This document shows, in pieces, positions 1 through 9,171 of a stretch of 64,000 bases of DNA. Position numbers and translations under genes: made by a program. The notes beneath the pieces were generated by a model, which saw only the letters and a program-made list of their open reading frames with translations, did not search any database and was not told the DNA's origin. Numbering within the stretch: the first letter of the stretch is position 1; each line of letters starts with the position of its first letter. Source of the DNA: Burkholderiales bacterium Ga0077543 (lineage in GTDB: Bacteria; Pseudomonadota; Gammaproteobacteria; Burkholderiales; Burkholderiaceae_C); contig LNET01000072.1 in NCBI GenBank assembly GCA_001464055.1, positions 1-64,000 of the forward strand, read 5' to 3'.

Positions 1-620
1 CGACAGCGCGGTCGGCTTCGACTTCGAAGCCGGCTGGGCCACCCACCACAGCAACATCCACCAGAAACGCGACTGGTTCGAGACCGTCGTGCAGGTGGCG
101 TTCGTGGCAGCCGCCAGCTACTTCACGGCTGGTGCTGCAGCAGGTGCCGGATGGGGCGTGGTGGGCTCGGCGGCGGGAGCCGGTGCGGCAGGATCGTTTG
201 TCAGCGGCGCCATGAACGGCGATCTGAGCTTGAAGGGGGTTCTGCGCGGCGCGCTGAGTGGTGCCTTGACTGTCGGCCTGGTTGGCCCCGTCGGCGACGC
301 CCTCGGCGGCGGCGCGGTTGGCGGTCTGGCGGCGCGCATGACCGTGCAAGGTGGGATCCAGGCGCTTCTGGGCGGGCGCTTCCAGGACGGAGCGCTGGCC
401 GGTCTGGCGTCTGGACTCGCCACACTGGCAGCTGGGCAGATCAATGCGAGCATCGGTAAGGCAGTGGAAGCGAAAACCATGACAGACGGCGAGGCCTTCG
501 CCGCCAGGATCATGGGCCGAGTGGTGAGCAGCGCGATTCGCGCCATGGGCGATCCAGACGACCCAGGATTTGCCGTGGCCAGCGGCTTTCTGAACGACCT
601 GGTGACGGACGGGCTGGACT
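1..620 (+). repeat. Pre-toxin module copy 1 (direct repeat of 2648-3267)
   Basis: Ungapped alignment at a constant offset of 2647 bp; the first ~90 bp are nearly identical, decaying downstream. Confidence 0.9.
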
Positions 621-1825
621 CGGCACAGCAGGCGCAACGGCAGCTGGAGTGGGAGGCAAGCAACGATGCCATCATGGCCCGGCGTGGCAATGAGTCGGGT
701 GCCAACCCCGTCGAGCCGCATGCCGGTCACGAGCTCTCGCCCATCGTCCCACAAGGCACTACGGAGGCGGTAGCGCCTCATGCTGGTTTGGCGCCAGCGC
801 CCAGACTGGCTTTTGACGACGATGGCAAGCTGATACCCGATCCTTTCGGTGGGGCACCGGAAACAGACGACCGTACCGCGGCAGAACGCATCGCTGATCA
901 GCTGGGCGTGCCACGCGATCAGATCGTCAACGCTGGGTTGGGTGCCGAGCTCGCTCGATCGGCCGAGGTGCTGGCAGGGTTTGCCGAGGGAGCAGGCATT
1001 TCGATCCTGGCGACGGGCCAGGCCTTGGTCGAAGTCGCGAGCGCCCCTATGCAGTTTGTCAACGGCGTTCGAGCGCTGCTGACGTCTGCGGAAGCCAGAG
1101 GCCAATTCAGGCAGGACGTGATAGATCGAGTCCGGGTGGACATCCAGATGCTGGAAGACGCGTTCAACGCTGGTGATCTGCGTGGAACGGGACAGCAATT
1201 GGGCAAGCTTACAACCGACCTTGCGCAAGTCGTCGGTGGGGTGGAAGCACTTGCGCGCCTGGGTGTCTCAGCAAGCACAGCTGGGGGGCGGGTGCTGATC
1301 AGCGCCACCCAATCGGTGGTCACGCGCGTGGCGGACATCCGTAGTGCCTTCGCGGGTGTACAGCTCGGCGATGACATTGCAATGCGCATCGCCAACAACT
1401 TCGGACGCGACGGCGACATGTTCACGCAGGCTGCCCAACAGATGGCAGCCGCCCGGGCTGCTGGCTGGCGGACTTCAGATGGCAAAGTCTGGTGGCCGCC
1501 GGGAGATGGCGCCATTCCCGGCACACAGCTCCAGGCGACGCTGCAGCCCGGCACCCGGCTGGACCGGTTTGGCGGTACAACCCCTACGAGCAGCTTCTTG
1601 TCGCCAGTGGAAGTCGCGGTCGACCAGCGGGCGCTGCGCCCCAGTGCCAATCTGGGCATTCGTGACGAGTACATCGTGGTGAGGAGCTTCACGGTCGAGC
1701 AGAGCAACGTCATGCCTTGGTTCGGGAAGCCCGGTATGGGCATACAGTTCGACACCGCGAAAGGCATCGGAGTGTCGATTGCGGATCTCGAGAAACTTGG
1801 GTACATCCGCAAAGTCGGCCCATGA
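2..1825 (+). CDS. Polymorphic toxin, C-terminal part (5' end outside window); Gly/Ala-rich pre-toxin region plus C-terminal TNT-like (NAD+ glycohydrolase) domain
   Basis: Open frame from base 2 (DSAVGFDFEAGWATHHSNIHQ...). C-terminus WWPPGDGAIPGTQ...LDRFGG...FLSP...QRALRPS...VMPWFGKPGMGIQFD...LEKLGYIRKV resembles the TNT domain pattern. Confidence 0.75.
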   Translation, partial: DSAVGFDFEAGWATHHSNIHQKRDWFETVVQVAFVAAASYFTAGAAAGAGWGVVGSAAGAGAAGSFVSGAMNGDLSLKGVLRGALSGALTVGLVGPVGDALGGGAVGGLAARMTVQGGIQALLGGRFQDGALAGLASGLATLAAGQINASIGKAVEAKTMTDGEAFAARIMGRVVSSAIRAMGDPDDPGFAVASGFLNDLVTDGLDSAQQAQRQLEWEASNDAIMARRGNESGANPVEPHAGHELSPIVPQGTTEAVAPHAGLAPAPRLAFDDDGKLIPDPFGGAPETDDRTAAERIADQLGVPRDQIVNAGLGAELARSAEVLAGFAEGAGISILATGQALVEVASAPMQFVNGVRALLTSAEARGQFRQDVIDRVRVDIQMLEDAFNAGDLRGTGQQLGKLTTDLAQVVGGVEALARLGVSASTAGGRVLISATQSVVTRVADIRSAFAGVQLGDDIAMRIANNFGRDGDMFTQAAQQMAAARAAGWRTSDGKVWWPPGDGAIPGTQLQATLQPGTRLDRFGGTTPTSSFLSPVEVAVDQRALRPSANLGIRDEYIVVRSFTVEQSNVMPWFGKPGMGIQFDTAKGIGVSIADLEKLGYIRKVGP

Positions 1826-2196
1826 AATCAGTCCTCCTTCCAGACTACGCCGCAGATGCGATGACATCTGGCAAGGCGCGCAGCGGTCTTGCACCGGGAT
1901 CGACGGTGCAAGATCTCAGGCGGGTATTCCTGCTGATTGCCGATGCTCTGGATGGCGTTGCCCACCCCGAGTGGAGGTTGGACCAGGCCCCTGACCTGGG
2001 TTCTGCTGTGCAAGACGAGCCCTACGGGTTGGATTGCTTTGCGGGCGGCGTTTGCGTCTATGCTGAAGAGCGTGGCAAGCGTGCAATGCTGGCGATCTTC
2101 GAAACGCCGTCATTGGCGGCGGACTACTTCGTATGGATCGTGTCCGGCGGGCAAAGGAAGATCGACTGGCAAAGAGTCTTGGCCGCACCGAGCTGA
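1822..2196 (+). CDS. Putative immunity protein for the adjacent TNT-like toxin
   Basis: ATG at 1822 overlaps the toxin stop (ATGA); 124 aa small acidic protein directly 3' of the toxin domain; no family recognised. Confidence 0.6.
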   Translation: MKSVLLPDYAADAMTSGKARSGLAPGSTVQDLRRVFLLIADALDGVAHPEWRLDQAPDLGSAVQDEPYGLDCFAGGVCVYAEERGKRAMLAIFETPSLAADYFVWIVSGGQRKIDWQRVLAAPS

Positions 2197-2269
2197 GTCA
2201 CCGCGAAGACTTCGAGCCCTTCGAGCTGCCTGAACATCTGCCGCCCCACTGCCCCCGGCCGCTGACGAC

Positions 2270-4530
2270 TCGCTAGCGGCGCCGCCACCGTCTTCATCGC
2301 CGACCCCGGCGCCGGCCCGCAAGTCATTGGCTACGACGAAAGCGACCCCGTCTATGGCCAGCCGGCCGGCCGCCACGTCGAATTCAGCGAAGCCGCCTTC
2401 GCCGGCCACTACCGGGCCCAGGTCGGTGCGCCATGGGCGACCCCGACCGCTTCACCGCCTGGTACCTGCAGCAAAGCGGTGCGGCCCACCAGGCCTTCGC
2501 CAGCTTCTACGGCCAGAGCCACACCACCTGGGCCACCGACGAAAGCGGTGCACGTGTCGTCAGCCACATCGGCTTCGACAACCCGAACTGGCAGATGGGC
2601 GGCCCCGGCGGGCCGATGAGCCACAACGAACTGCGGCGGCTGAACAACGACAGCGCGGTCGGCTTCGACTTCGACGCCGGCTGGGCCACCCACCACAGCA
2701 ACATCCACCAGAAACGCGACTGGTTCGAGACCGTCGTGCAAGTCGCCTTCGTCGCCGCCGCGGCCTGGGTGACGGGCGGGGCCGCGGCCAGTGCCGGCTG
2801 GGGCGTCATCGGCTCGGCGGCGGCCGCCGGCGCGGCCGGCTCCTTCGTCAGCGGCGCGATGAACGGCGACCTGAGCCTGAAGAACGTGCTGCGCGGCGCG
2901 CTCAGCGGGGCGCTCACCGCCGGGCTGGTGGGCCCCGTGGGCAACGCCCTGGGCGGCAGCGCCGCAGCCGGTGTGGTGGCGCGGATGACCGTGCAAGGCG
3001 GCATCCAGGCCCTGCTGGGCGGCAAGTTCGAAGACGGGGCCATCGCTGGCCTCGCCTCGGGCCTGGCCGAACTGAGCGGTGCCCAGATGAACAGGAGCAT
3101 CGACGATGCGGTGAAGGCCGGCACGATGACGGCGGGCGAAGCCATCGCCGCGCGCGGCATGGCACGCGTGTTCTCCTCGGCCGTGCGCACCCTGGGCAGC
3201 CCGGACGACCTGCAGTACGCGTTTGCCAGCGAACTGGTGGGCAGTGTCGTGAATGCCGGGCTCGATGCGACACGGCCCGCGCCGGGGCCCACGTTCAGGG
3301 GCCTGTGTTCGATGACGATGGCCACCTGATGCCGGGGATGGTGGATGCGAACGACCTGGCGACAGAGCAATACCGGCAGCTGCAAGCAGCGCTGGCCACG
3401 CAATGTCTGCCATCGGACCTCGAGCAGTCGCTGGCCCTGAACAACGTGGTCGCGGCTGGCGCTGACGCGCGCACGGTGCGGGGCTACTCCGTGCCCGACG
3501 AAACGCACGACGTGGCACTGAAGGAAGTCCTGCCTGAGCGCGCCGCGCTGGGCGCGGTAGAACCCGCGCCACCCGACGCGGAGGTCGAGCCGGACCCGGT
3601 TCGGGTGGGCGAGAACGGACAGGTCATTCAACTGCCCACGGTGACGGTGACCGGCCGGCGCATCACGCTGCCCGATGACCTGGCCGAGCGACTCGGAGGC
3701 CCCCTGGGCGACCTGTACCAGCAAGGCAAGTACATCGCCGCGCAAGGCCTGGACCTCGCAGCGGAGGGCCTGAGCTTGCTGGACATCCCGGCCCTGCAGG
3801 ACTTCCAGCAGCGCACGCGCGACTACCTCAACGCCCAGGCCGAAGCCGGGGGGCTGAGCGAAGCCGAAGTCATCATGTTTGGCTCGCTGTACGCGCTGAA
3901 TGAGGCGCTGAATGAGGCGCTGATGCCGACCAATGCATTGGACCTTGCTGGCGGGGCAGGCAAAAGCATCACCGCGGCGGCCGCGGCGATCCGCACGGGC
4001 GGCAATGCTGATGATCTGGCGCAGGCCGTCAGGGCCGAGAGCCGGGTCGTCGCGGCGGCGACAGAGGCCCGCGTTGCTGAAGTCAGTAGCCGAGCCCAGG
4101 CCGTAAGGCTGGAACTCATCATCGCGCGCAACGGCTCACGCGACCACTGGAATGCGGCGCTGAATGGCCAGCTCAGGCCCAATGCCACCTACTTGCTCGA
4201 CAACGGCCACGCTTACGTGACCGACGGCGCGGGGCGCGTGCTGCGGGCCGAAGGGGTGCTGGATGTCAGCCGCGCCGATCGCAACACCTGGCAGCAGGCG
4301 GCGGCAGGCCATGCCGGTGGCGAAGGCTGCGATGGCGACCATCTGATTGCCACGCTGTTTGGTGGGGCGAGTGAGCGGATCAACCTTGTGCCGCAACTGT
4401 CGAACATCAACCGGGGTGAATTCAGGCAGATGGAGCGGCAGCGGGCGCGGCTGAGGCTGCAGGCGTTTTCGCCGGCGTCCGGCGCTGTCGTTCCGCCAGG
4501 CCCCGTGCGCAGGCCGGCCTTCCGGTGGCC
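2270..4530 (+). pseudogene. Orphan/displaced toxin cassette: frameshifted copy of the pre-toxin module with a C-terminal DNA/RNA non-specific endonuclease-like domain, truncated
   Basis: Coding signal moves between frames: about 2272-2430 (ATVFIADPGAGPQVIGYDESDPVYGQPAGRHVEF), 2433-3290 (MGDPDRFTAWYLQQSG...), then about 3290-4530 (GPVFDDDGHLMPG...). The end LRPNATYLLDNGHAYVTDGAGRVLRAEGVLDVSRADRNTWQQ...GDHLIATLFGGASERINLVPQLSNINRGEFRQME resembles Endonuclea_NS_2. Confidence 0.75.
2648..3267 (+). repeat. Pre-toxin module copy 2 (direct repeat of 1-620)
   Basis: Same as copy 1; NNDSAVGFDFDAGWATHHSNIHQKRDWFETVVQ shared. Confidence 0.9.
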
Positions 4531-4540
4531 TGCGCCAGCG

Positions 4541-5527
4541 CTACTGTGGCGTGAACCCGCTGGCCTGGATGATGCGCGCCCAGGTGCCGGTGTAGGCGCG
4601 CTCGCGCGTGGCCAGCTGCGCGGCGGGCATGTGGGCGACGTTCAGGCCCATGGTGGTCAGGCGGTCACGCACCTCGGTCTGGGCCAGCACCTTGGCCAGG
4701 GCTGCGGAAAACGCCTCGATCTTCGTGCCGGGGGTGCCGGCGGGGGCGAACACGCCGTAGTACGGCAGTTCCTCGAAGCCGGGGATGCCGGCTTCGGTCA
4801 GCGTGGGCACTTCGGGCAGGGCGGCCTGGCGTTGCGCACCCATCACCGCGGCAATGCGCAGCTTGCCGGCGCGGTGGTTCTCGATGAAGTCGGGGATGCT
4901 GCCCACGCCGGCAGCGATCTGGTTGCCCAGCATGTCCTGCATCATCGGCGCACTGCCGCGGTAAGGCACGGGAACCAGGTCGAGACCGGCGCGCTGGGCC
5001 ATCACCTTCACCAGGAATTCGGGCACCGACGCTGGCGCCGGAATGCCCACCGAGCCCTTGCCGCCGCCGCTGCCCTTCACCCAGGCGAAGTACTCGGCCA
5101 GCCCCTTGGCCGGCGTGCCGCCGCTCAGCGCCACGGCGTTGGCGAAACTGGCGAAGCCGGCCACGGGCACGAAGTCGCGCGCCGGGTCGAAGCCGGGGTT
5201 CTTCACCACCAGCGGCAGGATCGACACGGTGTGGTCGTGGCTCAGGAACAGCGTGGTCCCGTCGGGCGCCGCGGCCTTCAGCGCCTGCGCGGCCAGCTGG
5301 CCGCCAGCACCGGCCTTGTTCTCGACGATGACCGGCGCACCGAGTTCGTCCTTCAGCTTTTCGGCCAGCAGCCGGGCGATGGCGTCGGTGCCGCCGCCGG
5401 GTGGAAAACCCACCAGCAGCCGCACTGGTGCGGCGCCCTGGGCCAGGGCGGCCGCGCCGGGCAGGGCCAGCATGGCGCTGGCACCCAGCAGTTGCAAGAT
5501 CTGGCGGCGCTGAAGTGGGTTCATCAT
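4541..5527 (-). CDS. Tripartite tricarboxylate transporter substrate-binding protein (Bug/TctC family)
   Basis: Signal peptide then VRLLVGFPPGGGTDAIARLLAEKL...VIVENKAGAGGQLAAQALKAAAPDGTTL. Confidence 0.93.
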   Translation of the reverse strand: MMNPLQRRQILQLLGASAMLALPGAAALAQGAAPVRLLVGFPPGGGTDAIARLLAEKLKDELGAPVIVENKAGAGGQLAAQALKAAAPDGTTLFLSHDHTVSILPLVVKNPGFDPARDFVPVAGFASFANAVALSGGTPAKGLAEYFAWVKGSGGGKGSVGIPAPASVPEFLVKVMAQRAGLDLVPVPYRGSAPMMQDMLGNQIAAGVGSIPDFIENHRAGKLRIAAVMGAQRQAALPEVPTLTEAGIPGFEELPYYGVFAPAGTPGTKIEAFSAALAKVLAQTEVRDRLTTMGLNVAHMPAAQLATRERAYTGTWARIIQASGFTPQ

Positions 5528-5598
5528 CTCTCCCGTGCACGGAACGCGATGCCCCACTCTAGCGCGCTTCCTCTCCTTCACCACCCCCCGCCCACACC

Positions 5599-5976
5599 AT
5601 GAACCAAGACCTGTTCGACCGCGGCCTGAACACCCGCCGTGAAGTACTGGGTGCCGACTACGTCGACGCCGCCATGGCCAACGCCGACGACTTCAGCCGC
5701 GACCTGCAGCAGCTGGTGACCCAGTACGCCTGGGGCGACATCTGGAACCGCCCCGGCCTGGACCGCAAGACCCGCAGCCTGATCAACCTGGCCATGCTGA
5801 CCGCGCTGAACCGCCCGCACGAACTGCGGCTGCACCTGCGCGGTGCGCTGAACAACGGCGTGACGAAGGACGAGATCCGCGAAGTGCTGCTGCAGACCGC
5901 CATCTACTGCGGCGTGCCGGCATCGATGGACAGCTTTCGCCAGGCGCGCGATGTCTTCAAGGACATGGGCGTCTAG
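5599..5976 (+). CDS. pcaC: 4-carboxymuconolactone decarboxylase
   Basis: FDRGLNTRREVLGADYVDAAMANADDF...LDRKTRSLINLAMLTALNRPHELRLHLRGALNNGVTKDEIREVLLQ. Confidence 0.9.
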   Translation: MNQDLFDRGLNTRREVLGADYVDAAMANADDFSRDLQQLVTQYAWGDIWNRPGLDRKTRSLINLAMLTALNRPHELRLHLRGALNNGVTKDEIREVLLQTAIYCGVPASMDSFRQARDVFKDMGV

Positions 5977-7229
5977 CCGCCGCGTTCGCCGCGCCACAGC
6001 GGCCGCAGCGCCAGCACGCCCAGCAGCGGCCCCAGCCCCAGCCAGGGCAGTACGGTGGCCAGGGGTGCCTGGGCGGCCCAGCGCACGAAGAACTCGATGC
6101 TGACGATGGAGATCGCGAAGCCGATGCAGTTGGTGAAGGTGAGCACGCTGCCCACGGCGTGCGCAGGCGCGTTGCGCGCGGTCAGCGTCGACAATTGCGG
6201 CGAGTCGCCGGCCACGGTGATGCCCCACACCACCAGCCACAGCGCGAACAGCAGGTCGGGAGCGCCCAGCGCCCAGGGGGCGATGGCGCAGCACAGGCCG
6301 CTGGTGGCCAACTGCACCGTGGCCACGCGCGCACTTCCGCGGCGCCGGGCGACGATGCCACCCAGCACGCAGCCCAGCATGCCCGCACCCAGCACGAAGA
6401 AGGCCGCCCAGGACAGCCCCGGCCCCTGCAGCCGGGTGGCCAGGATCAACGGCATCAGCACCCACAGCGTGTACAGCTCGACCATGTGGCCGAAGTAGCC
6501 GAAGGCCGAGGCGCGCACCCGGCGTTCGGTCCATAGCGACCCCAGTGCGCGCAGGTGCGTGCGCAGGCCCGGCCGGGGTGGCGCCATGCCCGCGCTGCCC
6601 GCAGCCGGGGCCCCTGGCGCATCGGGCAGGCCCAGCGCCACCAGCAGCCCGCCAGCCACCGCCAGGGCCGCCACGCCCACCATCACCCCGCCCCAGGGCA
6701 GGGTGTCTGAGGGCAGCGCCGCCAGCAGCCCGCGCAGCGCATGCGGGCTGGCCGAGCCCAGCACCAGCGCCCCCACCAGCCAGCCCAGCGCGTTGCCCAG
6801 CCCGCCGCTGTCGGCCCCGCCGCCGGGCCGGCTGGGATACCACTGCGCGGCGATCTTCATGCCCACCGGGTAGATGCCGGCCAGGAAGAAGCCCGTGGCA
6901 GCGCGCAGCACATGCAGTGCCGCCAGGTCGGCCGCCCAGACCACGGCCGCCAGCGCCGCCAGCGTGCAGCCCGCCGCCGCCAGCGCACACAGCAGGAAGA
7001 CCCGGCGGGCGTTGTAGCGGTCGGCCACGCCGCCCAGCGCAAACACCAGCGTGCCCAGGATGAAGCCGAACTGCACGGCCGATGTCAGCGTGCCCAGGGC
7101 GCTGTCGGGCCAGCCATAGGCCTGCTGCAGGTCGGGCATCACCGCGTTCACCGCGAACCAGGGGGAGGTGCCCGCGAACTGCGCCAGCACCAGCCGCGGC
7201 AGCACGCGGGGGGGAGCCAGGGCGCTTGT
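5973..7229 (-). CDS. MFS transporter
   Basis: About 12 hydrophobic segments; GTSPWFAVNAVMPDLQQAYGWPDSALGTLTSAVQFGFILGTL. Confidence 0.88.
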   Translation of the reverse strand, partial: TSALAPPRVLPRLVLAQFAGTSPWFAVNAVMPDLQQAYGWPDSALGTLTSAVQFGFILGTLVFALGGVADRYNARRVFLLCALAAAGCTLAALAAVVWAADLAALHVLRAATGFFLAGIYPVGMKIAAQWYPSRPGGGADSGGLGNALGWLVGALVLGSASPHALRGLLAALPSDTLPWGGVMVGVAALAVAGGLLVALGLPDAPGAPAAGSAGMAPPRPGLRTHLRALGSLWTERRVRASAFGYFGHMVELYTLWVLMPLILATRLQGPGLSWAAFFVLGAGMLGCVLGGIVARRRGSARVATVQLATSGLCCAIAPWALGAPDLLFALWLVVWGITVAGDSPQLSTLTARNAPAHAVGSVLTFTNCIGFAISIVSIEFFVRWAAQAPLATVLPWLGLGPLLGVLALRPLWRGERGG

Positions 7230-7297
7230 CATCCCGGCATTGTGTGGTGCGGCCGAAACCAGCACGGAGCCATGCCCGCCGCTGGGATACTTGGGCC

Positions 7298-8767
7298 ATG
7301 GATTTCGTCAACGTTCCCCTGCTTGCTGCTTCTGCCCTGGTCTTCTTCAGCGTGCTGGCCGGCCTGTTCTCGGCGCGCATCGGCTTTTCCTTCCTGCTCG
7401 TGTTCCTGCTGGCCGGTGTGCTGGCCGGTGAGGACGGCCCCGGCGGCTATCGCTTCAACGACTTCCGCCTCAGCTTCTGGGTGGGCAACCTGGCGCTTGC
7501 CATCATCCTGCTCGACGGCGGCATGCGCACCGCGTTTTCCACCTTCCGCACCGGGCTGAAGCCGGCGTCGCTGCTGGCCACGGTGGGCGTGCTGCTGTGT
7601 GCCGGCATCACCGCGGCCGCGGCCGTGCTGTTCCTCGACCTGGGCTGGGGCCAGGCCATGCTGCTGGGCGCCATCGTCGGCAGCACCGATGCGGCGGCAG
7701 TGTTTTCACTGCTCACGCGTTCCGGCGTGACGCTGAACGAGCGCGTGGCCGCCACGCTGGAGATCGAGTCGGGCGTGAACGACCCGATGGCGGTGTACCT
7801 GACGCTGGCCTTCATCGCGCTGCTGGGCGGCACCGGGGTGGTTCAAGGTGCGGGCGACTCCGCCTGGCTGACGATGCTGAAAGGCTTTGCCCAGCAGTTC
7901 GGCCTGGGCGCGGCACTGGGCATCGGTTCGGGCTTCGCGATGGCCTTCCTGCTGCGGCGCGTGGCAGCGCGCGACACGGGCGGCGGCATCCTGGCCTTGC
8001 TGATCGGCGCAGCCGGTTTGTCGGTCTTCGCCGCCACTGGCTGGTTGGGCGGTTCTGGCTTCCTGGCGGTGTACCTGTTCGGCCTGATCGTGGCCAATCG
8101 CGCCGCCGAGGCCGTGGCGCCCACGCTCGCGGCGATGGACGGCTACGCCTGGCTGGCGCAGGCCGGCATGTTCCTGCTGCTGGGCCTGCTGGTGACGCCA
8201 TCCGACCTGGCCGAGAGCTGGCTGCCGGGACTGGCCATCGCCGCGGTGCTGATCCTGGTGGCACGGCCGGTGGCGGTGTGGCTGTGCCTGTGGCCTTTCC
8301 GCTTCAGCGCCCGGGAGACCTGGTTCATCAGCTGGGTGGGCCTGCGCGGCGCGGTGCCCATCGTGCTGGCGATGTTCCCGCTGCTGGCCGGGCTGCCGCA
8401 GGCCGGGCTGTTGTTCAACGTCGCTTTCGTCGTGGTGCTGGTGTCGCTGCTGACCCAGGGCACCACGATCGGCTGGGTGGCGCGCAAGCTGGAAGTGGCC
8501 CTGCCCGACGCCGGCGACGAAGTGGCGGTGCGCGCCGTCTTCCGCGACTTCGCGCTCGACCCGAACCTGCCCGTGGGCCAGGTCTGCGACTTCTACGGAC
8601 TGCCAACCCCGCCACATGCCGAACTGCCACTGGCCGAGTGGATTGCAGAGCGGCTGCGCCGCCCGCCGGTGGCCGGCGACAGCGTGCCGCTGGGTGGTGC
8701 GACGCTGGTGGTGCGCGACATGCAGGAAGGCCGCATCAGCCGTGTTGGTCTGGGCCTGCCCGACTGA
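7298..8767 (+). CDS. K+/H+ (cation/proton) antiporter, CvrA/NhaP2 type
   Basis: LLDGGMRTAFSTFRTGLKPASLL...GAIVGSTDAAAVFSLL...SGVNDPMAVYLT; C-terminal cytoplasmic domain. Confidence 0.9.
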   Translation: MDFVNVPLLAASALVFFSVLAGLFSARIGFSFLLVFLLAGVLAGEDGPGGYRFNDFRLSFWVGNLALAIILLDGGMRTAFSTFRTGLKPASLLATVGVLLCAGITAAAAVLFLDLGWGQAMLLGAIVGSTDAAAVFSLLTRSGVTLNERVAATLEIESGVNDPMAVYLTLAFIALLGGTGVVQGAGDSAWLTMLKGFAQQFGLGAALGIGSGFAMAFLLRRVAARDTGGGILALLIGAAGLSVFAATGWLGGSGFLAVYLFGLIVANRAAEAVAPTLAAMDGYAWLAQAGMFLLLGLLVTPSDLAESWLPGLAIAAVLILVARPVAVWLCLWPFRFSARETWFISWVGLRGAVPIVLAMFPLLAGLPQAGLLFNVAFVVVLVSLLTQGTTIGWVARKLEVALPDAGDEVAVRAVFRDFALDPNLPVGQVCDFYGLPTPPHAELPLAEWIAERLRRPPVAGDSVPLGGATLVVRDMQEGRISRVGLGLPD

Positions 8768-8797
8768 CCGGACACGCGGCGCTGCAGCCGTCGGTCT

Positions 8798-9100
8798 TCA
8801 GGTCTTCGGCACGATCTCGGTCACCAGGTACTTGCCTTCTTCCTTCACCGCCCGGAACTGGATGCGGTCACCCGGCTTGACCTTGTCGAGCAGGGCCTTG
8901 TCCCTGACGCTGAAAACCATGGTCATGCCGGGCATGTCCAGATTCTTGATCTCGCCATGCTTCAGGGTCAGCTTGCCGCCGTCCTTGTCGATCTTGCGCA
9001 CCTCGCCGTCGGCCAGGTCCTGGGCGAAGGCGGGGGTGACTGCGATACATGCCGAGAGCGTGGTCAAGGCGGCGAAGGCCAGATTGCGGATGCGTTTCAT
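8798..9100 (-). CDS. CusF-like periplasmic copper-binding protein
   Basis: Signal peptide; GEVRKIDKDGGKLTLKHGEIKNLDMPGMTMVFSVRD, typical CusF core. Confidence 0.9.
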   Translation of the reverse strand: MKRIRNLAFAALTTLSACIAVTPAFAQDLADGEVRKIDKDGGKLTLKHGEIKNLDMPGMTMVFSVRDKALLDKVKPGDRIQFRAVKEEGKYLVTEIVPKT

Positions 9101-9171
9101 GGGACTCCTTGTCGAAAACTGGTCGGGGTGCGGTCGTCGGGCTTGCAGGGCTTGCAGGGCTTGCAGACTTG

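Noticed and set aside
2327-5602. 1091-aa plus-strand ORF
   Set aside because: Only about 3290-4530 of this frame looks coding; the 5' part is out of frame to the pre-toxin copy and the 3' part is antisense to a clear Bug-family protein.
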